Positions 30,700-42,500 of a stretch of 64,000 nt of DNA are shown piece by piece. The DNA comes from Isochrysis galbana (Eukaryota; Haptophyta; Isochrysidales; Isochrysidaceae). The stretch's first letter is position 1; each line of letters starts with the position of its first letter. Made by a program: the position numbers and the translations under genes. The DNA is taken from positions 2,067,345 through 2,131,344 of the forward strand of contig CM030944.1 of assembly GCA_018136815.1 (NCBI GenBank), written 5' to 3'. The notes under the pieces are model-generated. The model searched no databases, had not been told where the DNA came from, and worked only from the letters and a program-made list of their open reading frames with translations.

Positions 30700-31137
30700 A
30701 AAAACCTTATAATTTTCACGCATCGCACGTGGCTTTGGGACTCCGTCTACCGTGTAGCCACGGCCCCATCTCCCTAAACTTTCCCCCCTTAACCTGCCTC
30801 GTTTGTCGCTTGCGGCTCCACCCCTTGTGCGCTACGTAGGGACCCGAGTTGTGGGGGTGTCAGGGTCTGGCGGGGTGCTTCAGCCCCTAGTGGTTCGGTC
30901 CACGCCTTCCTCCTGTGCCTCTAAGTGACCGGTAATCTCTCGTGGCGGTTCCCCGGTAAGGGGAAGGGGGGTTGTGTGTTGTGTGTTGTGTGTGGCTTTT
31001 GGAAGAAGTTGTACGCTTTAGTCCTTAGTCCTTAGTCGAGACGCGGAGTGTCCTGTCTGCGTGTTGTTGGACGTGGTCTCAGCTTATGCTTATGTGTATG
31101 CGAGTTTCGAGTTTCATCTCGGTTGCGCTCTGCACAA
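30700..31137. other. Intergenic, no feature recognised
   Basis: No credible coding sequence. Short GTGTTGTGTGTT repeats at 30970-30995. Confidence 0.4.
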
Positions 31138-31490
31138 CCTACTTTTATAAGTGGGGGACAATGGGGGCCTCGCGCCCCCCTCACACCATCGCGGACACCC
31201 CCCGGGGTGGGCCCGTACAATCAACCCCAGCCCCTGCCCTTTGGCAGGGGCAGGGCACTCAACAATCTGGCCCAGACCCTTCGGGGGCGCGGCCCGCGAG
31301 CCGCACTCCCACGCCCGCGCTGGGCCTGCCCTCGAGCTGACTCCCCCTCTGTCCCTGGTCGCCAGGCATACAGATGTCTCTGGGCGGCTCCCATGGCCAG
31401 CGAGGCGAGCGTGGGAGAGGCAGGGGGGGCCAGGGGCTGAGCCCCAGCCTCCACTGCCCCCTGAGCTGCCCTTGCTGGCCCCCTGGGAGC
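31138..31490 (+). mobile_element. Palindrome-headed retroelement D (5' part)
   Basis: Starts with CCTACTTTTATAAGTGGG (31138-31155, 7-bp arms, TTAT loop), then AATGGGGGCCTCGCGCCCCC. Next come GGTGGGCCCGTACAATCAAC and the hairpin CCCCTGCC-CTTTG-GGCAGGGG near 31230-31250. This order matches the element at 63399-62488 for about 350 bp. Homology is lost near 31490, and no target duplication was found, so the copy is 3'-deleted or rearranged. Confidence 0.7.
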
Positions 31491-31599
31491 AGAAAGCAGA
31501 GACAAGCAAGGCAAATAAGCGATTAGGGTGAGCCACACCCGTCCGGACTGTGAGGTGAAGAATCGGCGGTCGGCACGGCAGTCCGCAAGACCGCAGGAT

Positions 31600-33420
31600 T
31601 CAGTACAATAGTCCCCTCTCTTCTCTCTTTTACGAGAGATTTACCTGAGGGTTTAGGCGGTGTGGCGGACGCCCAACTATTACACGGCTGGTCCTATTAC
31701 AAACGCTTAGAGGAGTCAAGTCAGTGATTTTGCAAGACGATTTTCGTGGGCAAGACGAGGGCTTGCGGACAGACAGCAAGAGAGCTCCGCGCGGGGGAAA
31801 CCGTTCGGCGACCGCGGGGGGAAAATTCGGCGACCGCGGGGGGGAAATTCGGCGACGGCGGAGGAGCAGCAGAGATAACGAAAACGAGCGTAGAACCAAC
31901 GAAACGAGGGCGAGACGGTCAGAACTCACCGGAGGTGACAACCAAGTCTACTAGAGAGCGGAGCGATGTCGGCATCCGAACGAGGGCCTCAGAGCGGCAG
32001 CGAACAAAGGGACAAAGGGCGATGTCCAAAGGGCTTCGTGTGGTAGCGCGTCAGAGCGGTACCACGGGGTGGCGAGGGCGAGCGCGAGGACGGAGCGGAC
32101 ATGGCAGATAGCGAGTGTGAGTGGGCGAGTGAGTGAATTTGGTTGGTGTTGTAAGATTGCTTGTTACGACGAAGCGAGAGCGAGAGCGAGAACGAGGGAG
32201 CGAGGAGCGACTGGGGCGAGGAACGAGGGCGACAGAGGCCGACAGGGTACCAATCTGACTAGTCCGACAACAATCCGAGACACGCACACTCGACTTTCAC
32301 CCAACATCCCCCCACACTCACGTATCTTTCCCCACTTGGGCGGGGAAGACACAGAAGGAAGGAAACAAGGAAGAGAAAGCCGACAGGAGAGCGACGATGC
32401 GACGGAAGAGCCGACGGCGAACGACGGTTACCGCGAACGACTAGGTAGAAAGTAAGGATAAGGAGGGAATCTACGTGCGTAAACCGAAAGGGGTGAGAGG
32501 GTAGGCTTCGCGCGGGGGATAAAGTCCGCAGCGACGAACACCTACGACGGGAGCGAGGGCAGGCGCGGGGGAACGACAGCAAGGAGGGACCAAAGACCAA
32601 AGACAGAGCAAGGCCCAAGGTGCAAAGGAGCGAGAAACAGGAGCGAGACCGGCCACAAAGGGCGCGACGGCAAGGAGCGAGGGGCGCATTACGAGTGACG
32701 AGTTCTACAAGTTACGAGTGAAACTCCGTGGCAACAAGAACGACTGAGCACGAAGACGCCTAAGGTCGGAAGTCGATCGCGGATGCGACACAACAAGAGC
32801 GCAGGGGGGGTAGGCTAACCGCTGGGGAAAAACCCACGACGGCGAACACCTGCGACGAAAACGAGGACGAGCGCGGGGGGGAAACGCGGCAAGGAGGGAC
32901 CCAGGCGATCGCCAAGCAAGCACAAGGACCAGGCCTGGGAATCAGGATGCACGGGCCACAAGGAGGCGCAAACAGGCAAGGAGCGAATGATGAGTTACGA
33001 GTGACGAGCGGCGCGTAGAACGCCTATCGAGTAGAGAACAACTAACGAGTAAAGTCGAAGGCCGCGGACGAGGTCGATCGCGAATGCGACATAGCAGGGA
33101 TGGGGTCAAAGGACAAATGAACGCTTCTGGTCTCGGCGGAGAAGCCATTCATAGTGCGATTAATACGGGGTTTTGAAGCCAACCTATTAATCGGTAGCCA
33201 ATTAATATGCCGTTAGTACGGGGTTTCAAAAAGTGTCTATTAATAGCGAGCCCTAGCCTTGCCCTGTGATAGGGCGGTCAAACAGCCTGTGAAGACCAAA
33301 CGACCAAACCAAAACCAAAACTACGTACCCCAAAACCAAAAAGCAAAAAGGAATGAAGGAGGGAAGGGAACGAGATGGAGCGAAGGGAAGTGAGGGCAGT
33401 GTCAGTGGAGAGGTATTGCG
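31600..33420. repeat. Decayed repeat region, partly tandem
   Basis: No credible gene. 31804-31860 has three near-identical 24-26 bp units (TTCGGCGACCGCGGGGGG). Segments about 32500-32795 and 32805-33097 resemble each other: both have a GTAGGCT lead, ACGAACACCT/GCGAACACCT, GGCAAGGAGGGACC, and end in TCGATCGCGGATGCGACA or TCGATCGCGAATGCGACA, the inverted terminus of the 53.1-kb TIR element. They look like two decayed copies arranged head to tail. Confidence 0.5.
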
Positions 33421-33424
33421 AACC

Positions 33425-33470
33425 TAGTCTATAGTAGGTGTTTAGCTCCGAATCTCTAATTTTTTTTTAC
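33425..33470 (+). repeat. T-run tail motif, class alpha
   Basis: AGTAGGTGTTTAGCTCCGAA, TCTCTAA and nine T. Same order as the 3' end of the retroelement at 11297-11335 and the segment at 38811-38858. Confidence 0.5.
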
Positions 33471-33578
33471 ATCCCTCGCGTAATCTATATCGCCATGCGC
33501 TTAAAATAACGTGCGCCCGCGTATTATTTATATTCCCGACCTGTAGTAGAGGCCGACGTAACGGTCGGTCCCGTCGCG

Positions 33579-35681
33579 ATGGCGGCGGCCGTTCGTAGCG
33601 AGCGGGCGGGCGCGTGGCTTGACCCGAGGCTGAGCGCGGGTGTGGTGATCCCGGACCCATTTGCAGCGTGGGACCCGCGACTTCCTATCTCTGCCTTCAA
33701 CGAGCGTGCCCAAAGAGCGACCGACCGCGCACGGAGGAGCTCATTAAGCGTACCGGCTGGCTCTGCATGGAGCAACGCAGCTGCAGCACCAGCACTCCTG
33801 GTGCAGCACGAGGCCCCCGTGGGCGAGAGGAGGAGAATCATACCGCATTCCGCCGAGCGACGTCGCCATTCCGGCGATGCCGTCTTTGTTAGCTCGGTCC
33901 GACTACCCGATGTTCTGATGGAAGAGACCACTTCGGGTGGCATGCGTCCTCACCGTCGAACGCGCACCCTGGCTCCTGCGGACGGTGCTGCGTCAGGTAA
34001 ACAGTCGAACAGGCGTAGGACTCCTGCTGTCAGCGCTCGTGCTATTGCACGTGCGATACTTGAAGACGATGGCGCGACTGTCTCTCAGCTGCGATCGGCT
34101 CTGCGCTCGCTCCTGAAGGAGTCAGATACAATGGCAGCCTCTATCAACAGGTCTGCGCGTGTCATGGCCGAAGAGCGCAGTGCGCTCGCCGCAGAAATCA
34201 GTGCGTTCACGCTTCCAATGATGCGCGAGATTGAGCGATTGCGCCGTCGTGAGCGCTTTTGGGGTGGGGGTTCGCGCTCCGAGGACGAGGTTGTTCATGC
34301 CAAGGCACCACTCGTGGAGACCAGTTCGCACAAAGATGACGTCTTGCGATCGGGAACGACCAATGTCACGGCGCATGCTGCCCGCAAGGCCATCGAAAAA
34401 TATCGAGCACCCACTAAGGTCCCCACGGCAAATGTACAGGCAGCGGCTGCAGAGCTACAGGCCAGTCTGACACGGCGCGAGCAAGGTCGTGCAGCGAAGA
34501 TACTTGCAGCAGCAGTCGCGGAGGCACAGGCGGGCGAACCCGAGGCGCTCTTAAACTTGCTCCATGACGGTCCCTTCATTAGCGGAGCGGCAGCGCGCGC
34601 GCTTGATCAAACACTCATGAACCTAGACACAGATAATGCCATGAATCTGCGGATGCGCATACTTGCTGCACGGGGCGAGGCCATGCTCATACCATTGCTC
34701 ACGCCAGCTTTGGGGATGAATGACGCCACAGGCCGGCGCAAGTCGATGGCCGTGCAGCTGGCTGCACTGAATGCCCTAGAGGCGCTCGTCGAGAATTGTC
34801 CCCCAGCATGCACAGGCTTCATCGATGCCGGTGGGGGTGAAGTACTGGCTTCACTCCTCCGAGATGGTAGCGCTCCGCACCCGACGTCAATCGCAATTGC
34901 ACTGTTGCCACACACGCTTCACCTCCTAATCGCATTGGGTGGTGCCTCACGTGCCGGTGCCGCCGATCAGTTGCGTCGCATTGGCTGTGTTGAGGCTGTC
35001 TTACCATTGCTCGACCGCGGACTGGAAGACCGAAGCGCTCTGCTTGCGGTCGCGGCGCTTAAGGCAATCGGGATCAAATGCGTATCCGTGTTATGTCGTG
35101 GATCGCCCCGACGTTTAACGACACTGAGGGCGTTGTGGGTGCTTGATAAGTTGTATGCACCCATCGCTCGACGTCGGGCCCTTGCCGAGCATGATGCTGG
35201 CCGACATCCGGGCGTAGCGGTCGGCCTCGATGGCAACGAGTCAGGGGCGCTTGCAAAGATGATGAAGAGAAAGAAGAGCCATGGGCGGACACTCCGGCTA
35301 CACTTGCGCGGCGATTCGCTCAAGAAGATGGACTGGCTCTCGGAGTCGGACCCGTTCTGCGTCGTTCTTGCTGAGCTTCCTGGCGGCAGATGGCGCGAAA
35401 TAGCCCGTACGGAGCACATTGACGATGAGCCAAACCCACGGTGGCAGCCTCTTGAATGCCGAGTACCGGAGGGCACGAGACGGTTGAAGTTGCAGGTCGT
35501 CGACTATGAAGGTCCAGTTTTGCCTGCGAGGATGATTGGGCAAGCGATCGAGGCTGTCGACAAGCTTCTCAGTGCAAAAGCGCCAGCAATGTGTGCAATG
35601 TGTCTTACGACGGCTGCTGGGAAAGGCGGACGGGGCAACCTTCTCGCTCGAGCGGAAGAAGTGCGCGCGCTAGAACTCTAG
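33579..35681 (+). CDS. Armadillo-repeat protein with C-terminal C2 domain
   Basis: 700 residues in one exon. Residues 1-190 are basic and low-complexity. Residues about 190-310 are helical with a possible coiled coil. Residues about 320-500 are ARM-like (ALLNLLHDGPFISGAAARAL, QLAALNALEALVENCPPACT, VEAVLPLLDRGLEDRSALLA). Residues about 568-665 read as a C2 domain of the copine type (LRLHLRGDSLKKMDWLSESD, PFCVVL, then EPNPRWQPLE); DPF and a preceding D are the expected calcium-ligand positions. The last 25 residues after KLLSAKAP look like read-through, so an unseen intron could replace them. A calcium-dependent membrane-binding scaffold is an inference. Confidence 0.7.
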   Translation: MAAAVRSERAGAWLDPRLSAGVVIPDPFAAWDPRLPISAFNERAQRATDRARRSSLSVPAGSAWSNAAAAPALLVQHEAPVGERRRIIPHSAERRRHSGDAVFVSSVRLPDVLMEETTSGGMRPHRRTRTLAPADGAASGKQSNRRRTPAVSARAIARAILEDDGATVSQLRSALRSLLKESDTMAASINRSARVMAEERSALAAEISAFTLPMMREIERLRRRERFWGGGSRSEDEVVHAKAPLVETSSHKDDVLRSGTTNVTAHAARKAIEKYRAPTKVPTANVQAAAAELQASLTRREQGRAAKILAAAVAEAQAGEPEALLNLLHDGPFISGAAARALDQTLMNLDTDNAMNLRMRILAARGEAMLIPLLTPALGMNDATGRRKSMAVQLAALNALEALVENCPPACTGFIDAGGGEVLASLLRDGSAPHPTSIAIALLPHTLHLLIALGGASRAGAADQLRRIGCVEAVLPLLDRGLEDRSALLAVAALKAIGIKCVSVLCRGSPRRLTTLRALWVLDKLYAPIARRRALAEHDAGRHPGVAVGLDGNESGALAKMMKRKKSHGRTLRLHLRGDSLKKMDWLSESDPFCVVLAELPGGRWREIARTEHIDDEPNPRWQPLECRVPEGTRRLKLQVVDYEGPVLPARMIGQAIEAVDKLLSAKAPAMCAMCLTTAAGKGGRGNLLARAEEVRALEL

Positions 35682-35689
35682 ACGATGCC

Positions 35690-36264
35690 ATTCGCGCCGG
35701 CGGTAGTGGTGGCGGTGGCGTAGTCGGCTCCTCAAGGCATCCCTGCTCGCGCTTCCACTGTGGCGTGAGGTGGTTGCCCTAGGTGGCAGCGGGGGCGCAG
35801 GAGGCGTCCCAGGAGTAGAGTAGCTCTGCTAGCGCGCCCATCGCAGTATCGCGAGATGCCCGCCTCTGCCGGCGGCGCAGGGCGCTGGCGGCATCCTAGA
35901 GACAGGCCTAGTCGCGCGCCCACTGCCACTGCAGCAGCGCGAGGTGGCCACCGGCGGCCGCCGCGACGGCGCATTCCGCGACCCACGGGCATTTGCCGTC
36001 GAGCTGTCCGTGTCGTTGCTCCCGTGCTCATACCCAAGCTGCTGCATTTTGCGGCTAGTTCGCAGTGTGTAGCGGTCATACTCATCGTTGGTTGGGGCAC
36101 CACCAAGCGACGTGGCTCGATGACGGAAATTTTGGTGGCGGGCGGCAGGCGGGCGAGTGGTCTCTCGTGAGTTAGGCCCATAAGCCTCACAGGTCCCATG
36201 CATGGCGCCGGCTCCCCGCCATCTTATGCAATCATCATAAGCATAAGCAGCTCGCCAACTAACA
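35690..36264. other. Arg/Pro-rich frames, no gene accepted
   Basis: Overlapping frames on both strands (for example 36199-35732 minus) are Arg/Ala/Pro-rich and mutually exclusive, without motifs. May contain a 3' exon of the ARM-C2 gene, unproven. Confidence 0.3.
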
Positions 36265-36400
36265 ACGAAGTTTACACTTAGCAGTTCACTCACCCATGGG
36301 CGGGCGGCAGGAGCGCCCCCCCTTCCCTCCTCCGACCCCTCCCATGCTGTCTGCTACGGGGACGGAATCGCCCGCTCTCCTGCCATGCCTCATGGCATGC
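36265..36400 (+). mobile_element. Fragment of a palindrome-headed element (B')
   Basis: AAGTTTACACTT (36268-36279), then CACCCATGGGCGGGCGGC and a CTCTCCTGCCATGCCTCATG segment. Order and motifs follow the 5' part of elements A and C. It breaks off near 36400. Confidence 0.5.
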
Positions 36401-37534
36401 TAGACCAACACACAACTCACCCACAGACCTTCTCTGGAAACTATGACTATGGCAGACACGCCTCGCACCTCGTGCCTCGTGCCGCTCGTGCGCTCGTGTG
36501 CACGCCCAAATGGCAAATGTGTGTGGAGGGCGGACCGCGGCGAACGTCTCGAGAAGCGGTGGCATGCGGATGAGGGTGCGAATCTGAAGAGGAGAGCGCA
36601 CACTTAGCGGCATGGCCTCGCCGCGCGCGATAGGGGAGAGCTTGAGCCCCGTGTCGAGTTCTTGTGCCAGTGAGTCTAGCAAGGTCGTTTGCCTTCATTT
36701 GGCTCATTTGGTATTTGGTACCACTACTACCCTGCACTAGCACTAATCTTATGATTGGTCGCCATGGAGGGGGGCCTCGCGCCCCCCCCCACTCTCTCGA
36801 CTCCCCTAATGGGGGGCGAGAACCATCCACCCACCTGCGATGCCTCTTGGCATGTAGGGGGGACTCACCTAGACTGCCCAGACTCTCCCTAAGACTCGGG
36901 CACAGATCGCACGCCCTGGCCCGCGTTGGCCTGCTTCTCGCTTTGACAAACCCCTCCTCCCCCTGGGCCCCCCTGATCAGGAGCCCCCAGCCAGCTCCAG
37001 TCGACCGGCAGTGGCTCGAGAGCCAGCGAGGGAGAGGCAGGAGGGGCTAGGGCCATGCCCCAGCCTCACCTGCCCCCTGGCAGCTGCGCTCTCAGGCCCC
37101 TGCAGGCCTCCTGGGGACCTGAAGAGTGAAGAGGGGCCGCAGGCGCGCGCCATGGGCCAGAGCCGCAGGAAAGAGAGGAGGAAGAGGGAAGAGGGAGGGG
37201 AGGGGGGAGTGGCAGCTCTCCCCTCCGGCATTTACGTGTCTTCTCACCCCGTTTGGGTAAGAGAAGACGGGGGCACCAGAACCAGGAGGGAAGGGCCGCG
37301 GCTCGCCGCGGCCACTCGCCTCGGCGAGAGAGATTAGCGCTTCTGGGCTCCCATTCACGAGTGCCCCCCCCCCCCCCCCTGCGTTGTTTTTACCCGAAAG
37401 GGGTTTTCCCCCGGCGTGGACTCGAGGAGAGGACGTGCTGGGGTGCGCGGGGTCGGTGCTTGTCTCAAAAATCGGTTTCACCGCATTAAGACCAAGCTTA
37501 GTGGGGAAAAACTCCTCGTCCAGTTCCGTTACCC

Positions 37535-37665
37535 GAAAATCTCGTTCATCTCGTCGGGCCCCAGGGCCATCTCGTTCATCTCGTCGGGCCATCAAGGCCA
37601 TCTCGTTCATCTCGTCGTCGGGCCATCAGGCCATCTCGTTACATCTCGTTCATCTCGTTACAATC
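37535..37665 (+). repeat. Short tandem repeats (ATCTCGTTCATCTCGTCGGG)n
   Basis: Four to five imperfect units of about 24 bp, inside the extra segment of element B. Confidence 0.8.
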
Positions 37666-37675
37666 CAAGTGCGCG

Positions 37676-38060
37676 ATGCTGGTCGACCGCCTACCAAATC
37701 GCGAGGCTCTCGATTCGTCTCCTCTCGTAATGCCCACGGTGGTCACGCCCACGGACGATCATCGCATCGCGGTGACGATCATCCACACCGGAGTCGATGC
37801 GCTGACCCTGCCGTCTCTGCATCCGATAGCTTCGCTCCAGGTGCGTTTCAAGTTGCACCGGGGCTGGACTCCGACTGGAAGCGAGGGGGATGGTGACCCT
37901 GTCACCGCGCTGAGCGAGGAGCAACGATCTCTACTCGACTCAGCCACCATCGATCCAGACCGGCTTCTTTCCGACGATCAACGAGATTCTCGTCGCGTAC
38001 GTGGTGCTCCTGGGCCTCTCCTTCGGGGTGCTCGCGGGGGGGCTCATGGTAGGGTGAGAC
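37676..38060 (+). pseudogene. Possible transduced host gene fragment inside element B
   Basis: Frame from ATG 37676 (MLVDRLPNREALDSSPLVMP, later VTIIHTGVDALTLPSLHPIA) has mixed, protein-like codons. Near 37965 a different frame reads ILVAYVVLLGLSFGVLAGGL then a stop, a convincing transmembrane segment. One frame change would join them. The segment is absent from copies A and C, so it was picked up or inserted later. Source gene not recognised. Confidence 0.35.
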
Positions 38061-38564
38061 TGGAAGAAACCGGAGGGAAAGGAGACCAAATGAAGGCAAG
38101 CCGCCTTGGCTCGTCAGGCATGGCGGGATTCCGGGACGGAAAAGTTGTGTCCAATTAGCTAGTGGGGCTGGCTAGGATATGACATTAATTATTTTATTTA
38201 TTTAGTACCTTGCACTAACAACTAGCACTGGGAGGAAACCGACATCGCCCATGCCTCGCTCTTACCTCCATCCGCCCTTCTCCCCCTCGTTCCGTGTTCT
38301 TCGTTCTTCGGTTTCGCGGGGGTTCGGCCATCCATGTGCATGTGTGCTACTTTGGGCCTAGAGTGTGGGGGCGGGCGGGGGGCCGGGGGGGAGGGGGGGG
38401 GCGGACCTTCCGATGCGTGTTTGTGTGGCGCCGCGGTACCGGGCGCGACGGTGTAGGGGCCAGGCCATCCGGCTTCCCCTGAGGGGGGGGGGGGGGGGGG
38501 CGGGAACGGGACTGAGCTGAGGTTGGGGCAAGGGCGAGGTCTAGCGGAGACGCGGAGACCCAAG

Positions 38565-38858
38565 CTGAGGGGAGTGCACCTAGTAGCGTAGCGGGGACCT
38601 TCAAGGATTTTTTTTCGGCCTCGCTGCTGGCGGACGCGGTCGCGTCGAGTCGCCAACGACTGCTCCACGGGGGCTAAGGGGCCGCCCTTGGCGGCGGGGC
38701 CCGAGGAGAGAACAGTCGCATTGGGCGCGCCGTCGGCGCGCTCCATCGCAACCGCAACAACGATAAACTTAGAACTTAGTTGAGTAGGGAGCTAGTAGCT
38801 ACCAGGCCTATAGTAGGTGTATGGTGTATAGCCCTGAATCTTTGGACTTTTTTTTGCG
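38565..38858 (+). repeat. Mixed repeat remnants (class beta and alpha tails)
   Basis: GTGCACCTAGTAGCGTAGCG with a T8 run (38571-38616); GGCGGACGCGGTCGCGTCGA to GCGCGCTCCATCGC (38630-38750), also seen inside the TIR element at 53758-53875; and TAGTAGGTGTATGG...AGCCCTGAATCTTTGGAC with T8 (38811-38858). Confidence 0.5.
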
Positions 38859-39089
38859 AACGGCGCTACTTTCTTTTGCGCTCAACTTATAGTGCGTACA
38901 ATATCTCCAGAAAGTGTTAGTCTCCAGGCCCGCTCTCAAAAGGCAAAAGGGTGTCCCTAAGATGGGCTGCTGTGTATTCTCCCACGCCCAGGGTCTGAAG
39001 ATAAGCTAATCGCTCAGGCTTGCTAGCCTTTTTAAGGGCACCTAATCCTAGTAAGACGGTCATAGACTTATTGAAAGGCCTTTCTGTTA

Positions 39090-39152
39090 CGGTGGGCGGG
39101 GAGGGAGGAGGGGGGCGGCGCGCGCTCCATGGCCCTATCAGTTTACTGAGAG
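39090..39152 (-). mobile_element. 5' end fragment of the MERAPPP retroelement
   Basis: On the minus strand CTCTCAGTAAACTGATAG (39152-39135) leads into GGGCCATGGAGCGCGCGCC, the same head as at 7307 and 48242. Homology ends after about 60 bp. Confidence 0.65.
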
Positions 39153-39159
39153 TTATGGC

Positions 39160-39559
39160 TCAAAGGAGAAGAGATAATGTATGATGTGTTCTCGTCTCTT
39201 GTCTCTTGTAGGCTTCGCCATCAGAGTTTCTTGTGATGTTGGCATTGCGTTGCACCGGGAGCTGGGCGTAGCCTTCCCCTACCCCCCCTCAAGGGAAGCG
39301 TACGAACGGCCACTTTTAAGCGAATGCGTTGGTCTCGACTAATGTCTTGATGACGACGTCTACTAGCGTCCCTTTGCTGCGCGTTCGCTCATCTAGATTT
39401 TGCATGCGTGGGCGGAGCCGCAAGATGATCTCGAATAGCATCTAAATGTTGCAATCACTTGCGCCTCGTCTTCGCTGCCTTCGCCGCCCGGTTAATTTGC
39501 CATCAAGTTGCAACTCTGTGTGAGCACTCGGCGGGTCGAGGTTGTTTTCGGCATCGAGA
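39160..39559. other. Intergenic, downstream of the Sfi1-like gene
   Basis: No recognised feature. Confidence 0.4.
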
Positions 39560-42500
39560 TCATTCCGCGTTCTCGGCCTCGAAGGCAAGTTTGGAATAAT
39601 TCACCTCCCGGGCTAGAGCATCCCAAGGCGTTGTTGGAACGAAGGCCAACGACGATCCACGCGCAGCACCGTGTTGCCCCCAGGGGTGATTGTCTGGAAG
39701 TGCCTCCCTTGCTGTTGGATATGCCAACGTTGAAGGTTCGGTTCGAGCACTTCCCACGCTATGTGCACCGGAGACAATGCTACTTGATTGACCGTCCTCC
39801 ACATAGGAATTTGCAAGGCTGGCCAGCCAAGTATTCAGCGCAGACATTAAGCGGAAAGAACGTTGAGCAAGGGCAATACGCCTTGCTCGCAGTAAGAGAC
39901 TCGTGTAATCCCGCCACAAGACGATGCCCCTATTCATCTCACGTGAGGTGTGTAGGGAGACTATACGACGCGCTGCGCCCAACAGCACGATTTTCGTCTG
40001 AGATTCGGCAGCCCAACGATTGAATGCATGCGCTCGAGCCTCTCTTGAGTCGCGTCTTAGAGGAGCGCGCGCTTGTCGGTTGAGCCAAAGGGCCCGCATG
40101 CCGTGAAGCAGAGTCACGCGACCGTACCAGCACATTGCCACTGCGTTATAGACGTCTCCCCCCCTCGCTCGGACTGTTCGGCGGCGCCAGCGTGCCAGAG
40201 CGCGCCGAAGCGACATAAGGGTCCTGCGAGGCTCTGCGCTCAGCGTGCTTCTCTGGCTAGGCAATCCAGCTTGTGGGCGAGCAAGAAGCTCGGCCCACAC
40301 CTGCCATCGCCAAAACGCCCCGCGTAGGTGGCGCCACCGCAGGTGACGGCGCGCCTCATTTCGCATGTGTACTGCGGCAGCGTTGGCCGTGACGTCAGCC
40401 GCCAACCGATGAAGTACGCGCACGAGAGCCAACTGCAAGATTCGTCCCCGGCCTAGACAAGTGAGGAAGCCAATGGAGGAAAGGAGGATCCACTTGTCCC
40501 ACGCCGACTTCAAACAAGCAACCCGCCTGCGATCGTCCAAGCTATCCCACGCATGCTGAAGGGCTGGCAAGGATAGCTGCTCAAGTTGCGGAGCCGACAC
40601 GAGAGCATCAACGAATTCACTTCTTTGTCCAAGACAGGCTGTAGAAGCGCATGCAGATGGACGAGACGATCCACTTCCGGACGTGCGGTACTGCGAGTCT
40701 TCGAGCCAGCTTTCTACCCAAATGCACCACGCTTGGGCTAGGGAGAGCCGAGCGCGATCTCGAGCAAGCAGTGCAGCGAAGCGGTATCTCCGTGCCCACA
40801 GTGACTGGAAGCGCATCTCCGAGAGAGCACGCCCACAAGCAAGACTTCTGAATATGCGCTCGGCCACAATAAGAAGGTGTCTTGCATTCGAGCGCGCAGC
40901 GGAAGCGCGCGCAAGCCTGCTCAATGTGTGCGATCGGCGCAAAGCGTCGGCGGCCACATTGCGCGATAAGACAGTGATGTATGACGGAGGCATGGGGGTC
41001 CTATCGACATCGCGAAAGTCGGGCGACAAGCGGAGTGAGAGCCTTTGGCTCCGCAGTCCACTCGCCTCGCCGGAGAGCGCCCTGTGGGCTGCGCAGCGCG
41101 AGAGCCATGTGCACATCACCTCAGCCTTGGCGCTTCTGTTCCCGTTCCGAACAGCAACAGCTAACATGGTGGCCATACGCGCGCCACGACGCGCGGCGGC
41201 TTGCCAACGGCGAAAAGAGCTGCTCACACACTCCAAAAAGAGGCGCTGCTCGTAGGCAACATACCGCTCAGCCGAGAGTCTATCTAGCCGCGCGAGCCCC
41301 CCCTTCAACTGCAAGCTCCGCGTCCAGCGCTGCCACCCCAACAACAAGGATGCACGGACTACAAGTGCTGTCTGGGCCTCTCTCGCAGAGGCGGCCCTCC
41401 GCCAGCGCCAAATGGCGACATGGACACGCACACGTACCTCTCGATAGACCCGACAGAAGGCAGCGAATTGCTCAATGAGCCGTCGAAAGAAGATAATTGA
41501 GGCCTGAGCTCGGCGGAACTGAGTCGCACACGCCAGCATCCGAATGAATGAACGCCGCCTCAAAGCATAAACGCGCCACCGCGCAAGCTCAGGCAACGGA
41601 GGGAGTAGCCCACACGCGTGCATAACTGCCATGCGCGAGAGCGCGCGCCACTTACCCCGATGATGAAGCACATGAAATGTAGACAACAAAGCTCGCCGCT
41701 GCCAGAATCGCAATGCATCTTCTCCAAGGATGAGTGTGGGGCTGGTGGACTTGTTAAATGCCTTGAATCCCCTCCGTAAGCAGTGATTCTTTGCTGTTGA
41801 AGAAGCTATGAAATTGTGGGAGTGCTGCCGCCTGCAAGCCATCTCAGCCCATGATGCTATCGCCTGATGCAGGAGTCTGGAACGTCTCCAGCGGGACATT
41901 TCCTCGATGGACCTACAGATGCTTGCGAGCCGTTCGACCGCAGTCCTCAGGGACATCACGGCCTCCGCAAGGCGTATCCGGCGGCTCCTCATCCAAAGCC
42001 GATCCGCGGTCGTCGCAAGTTGCAAGACGCGGCAATGAGTACGGGCCAACTGAACCCAGCCTCGATATGCTCGTCGCAAGAGGATTTGCGATGCGAGCAA
42101 CGCGTGCTGATCCCAAGCCCGCCAATTATCGATGCGCTGTCGCCACGTCACAATGGCACCACATACGCGTGCAACATGCCTTCTTGCCGGTGCAGGATTA
42201 AGCTTCGCCTCGTGTTGCCATGCGCGCACAGCTTGATATACGCGCCTAGCCCACGGATCGCCTAGTGCTGCTTCAACTGCCGCCCGAGCAAAGGCAAGCT
42301 TCACTCTGCGCTTCGCCGCGGTCAAGACTTGTCCGCGCCAACGTGCAAGTAAGCCCCTCAGCCGGCGCTCGTCTGTCGTCACGCGAAGGCACACCTCACA
42401 CCATGTTCGGAGGGCTGTGACGCCCCGTCGAGACGCCGCTGCCCGGACACCTCTTCGCCATCGCCGCCAGCCCCACGCTGCCGTGACACGTGCATCTCGA

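Larger units (their letters stand above)
36742..38200 (+). mobile_element. Palindrome-headed retroelement B with internal extra sequence
   Basis: Head ACTAATCTTATGATTGGT (36742-36759; 7-bp arms with one G-T pair, TTAT loop), then CGCCATGG, G6/C9 hairpin and the A-type body in reverse of 21614-20741. Its 3' end (38120-38200) reads GGCATGGCGGGATTCCGGGA, TTGTGTCCAATTAGCTAGTG and an AT tail, the mirror image of 20741-20830. Compared with A it carries about 600 extra bp (37460-38080). ACCCTGCACTA before and ACCTTGCACTA after may be a worn target duplication. Confidence 0.75.
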
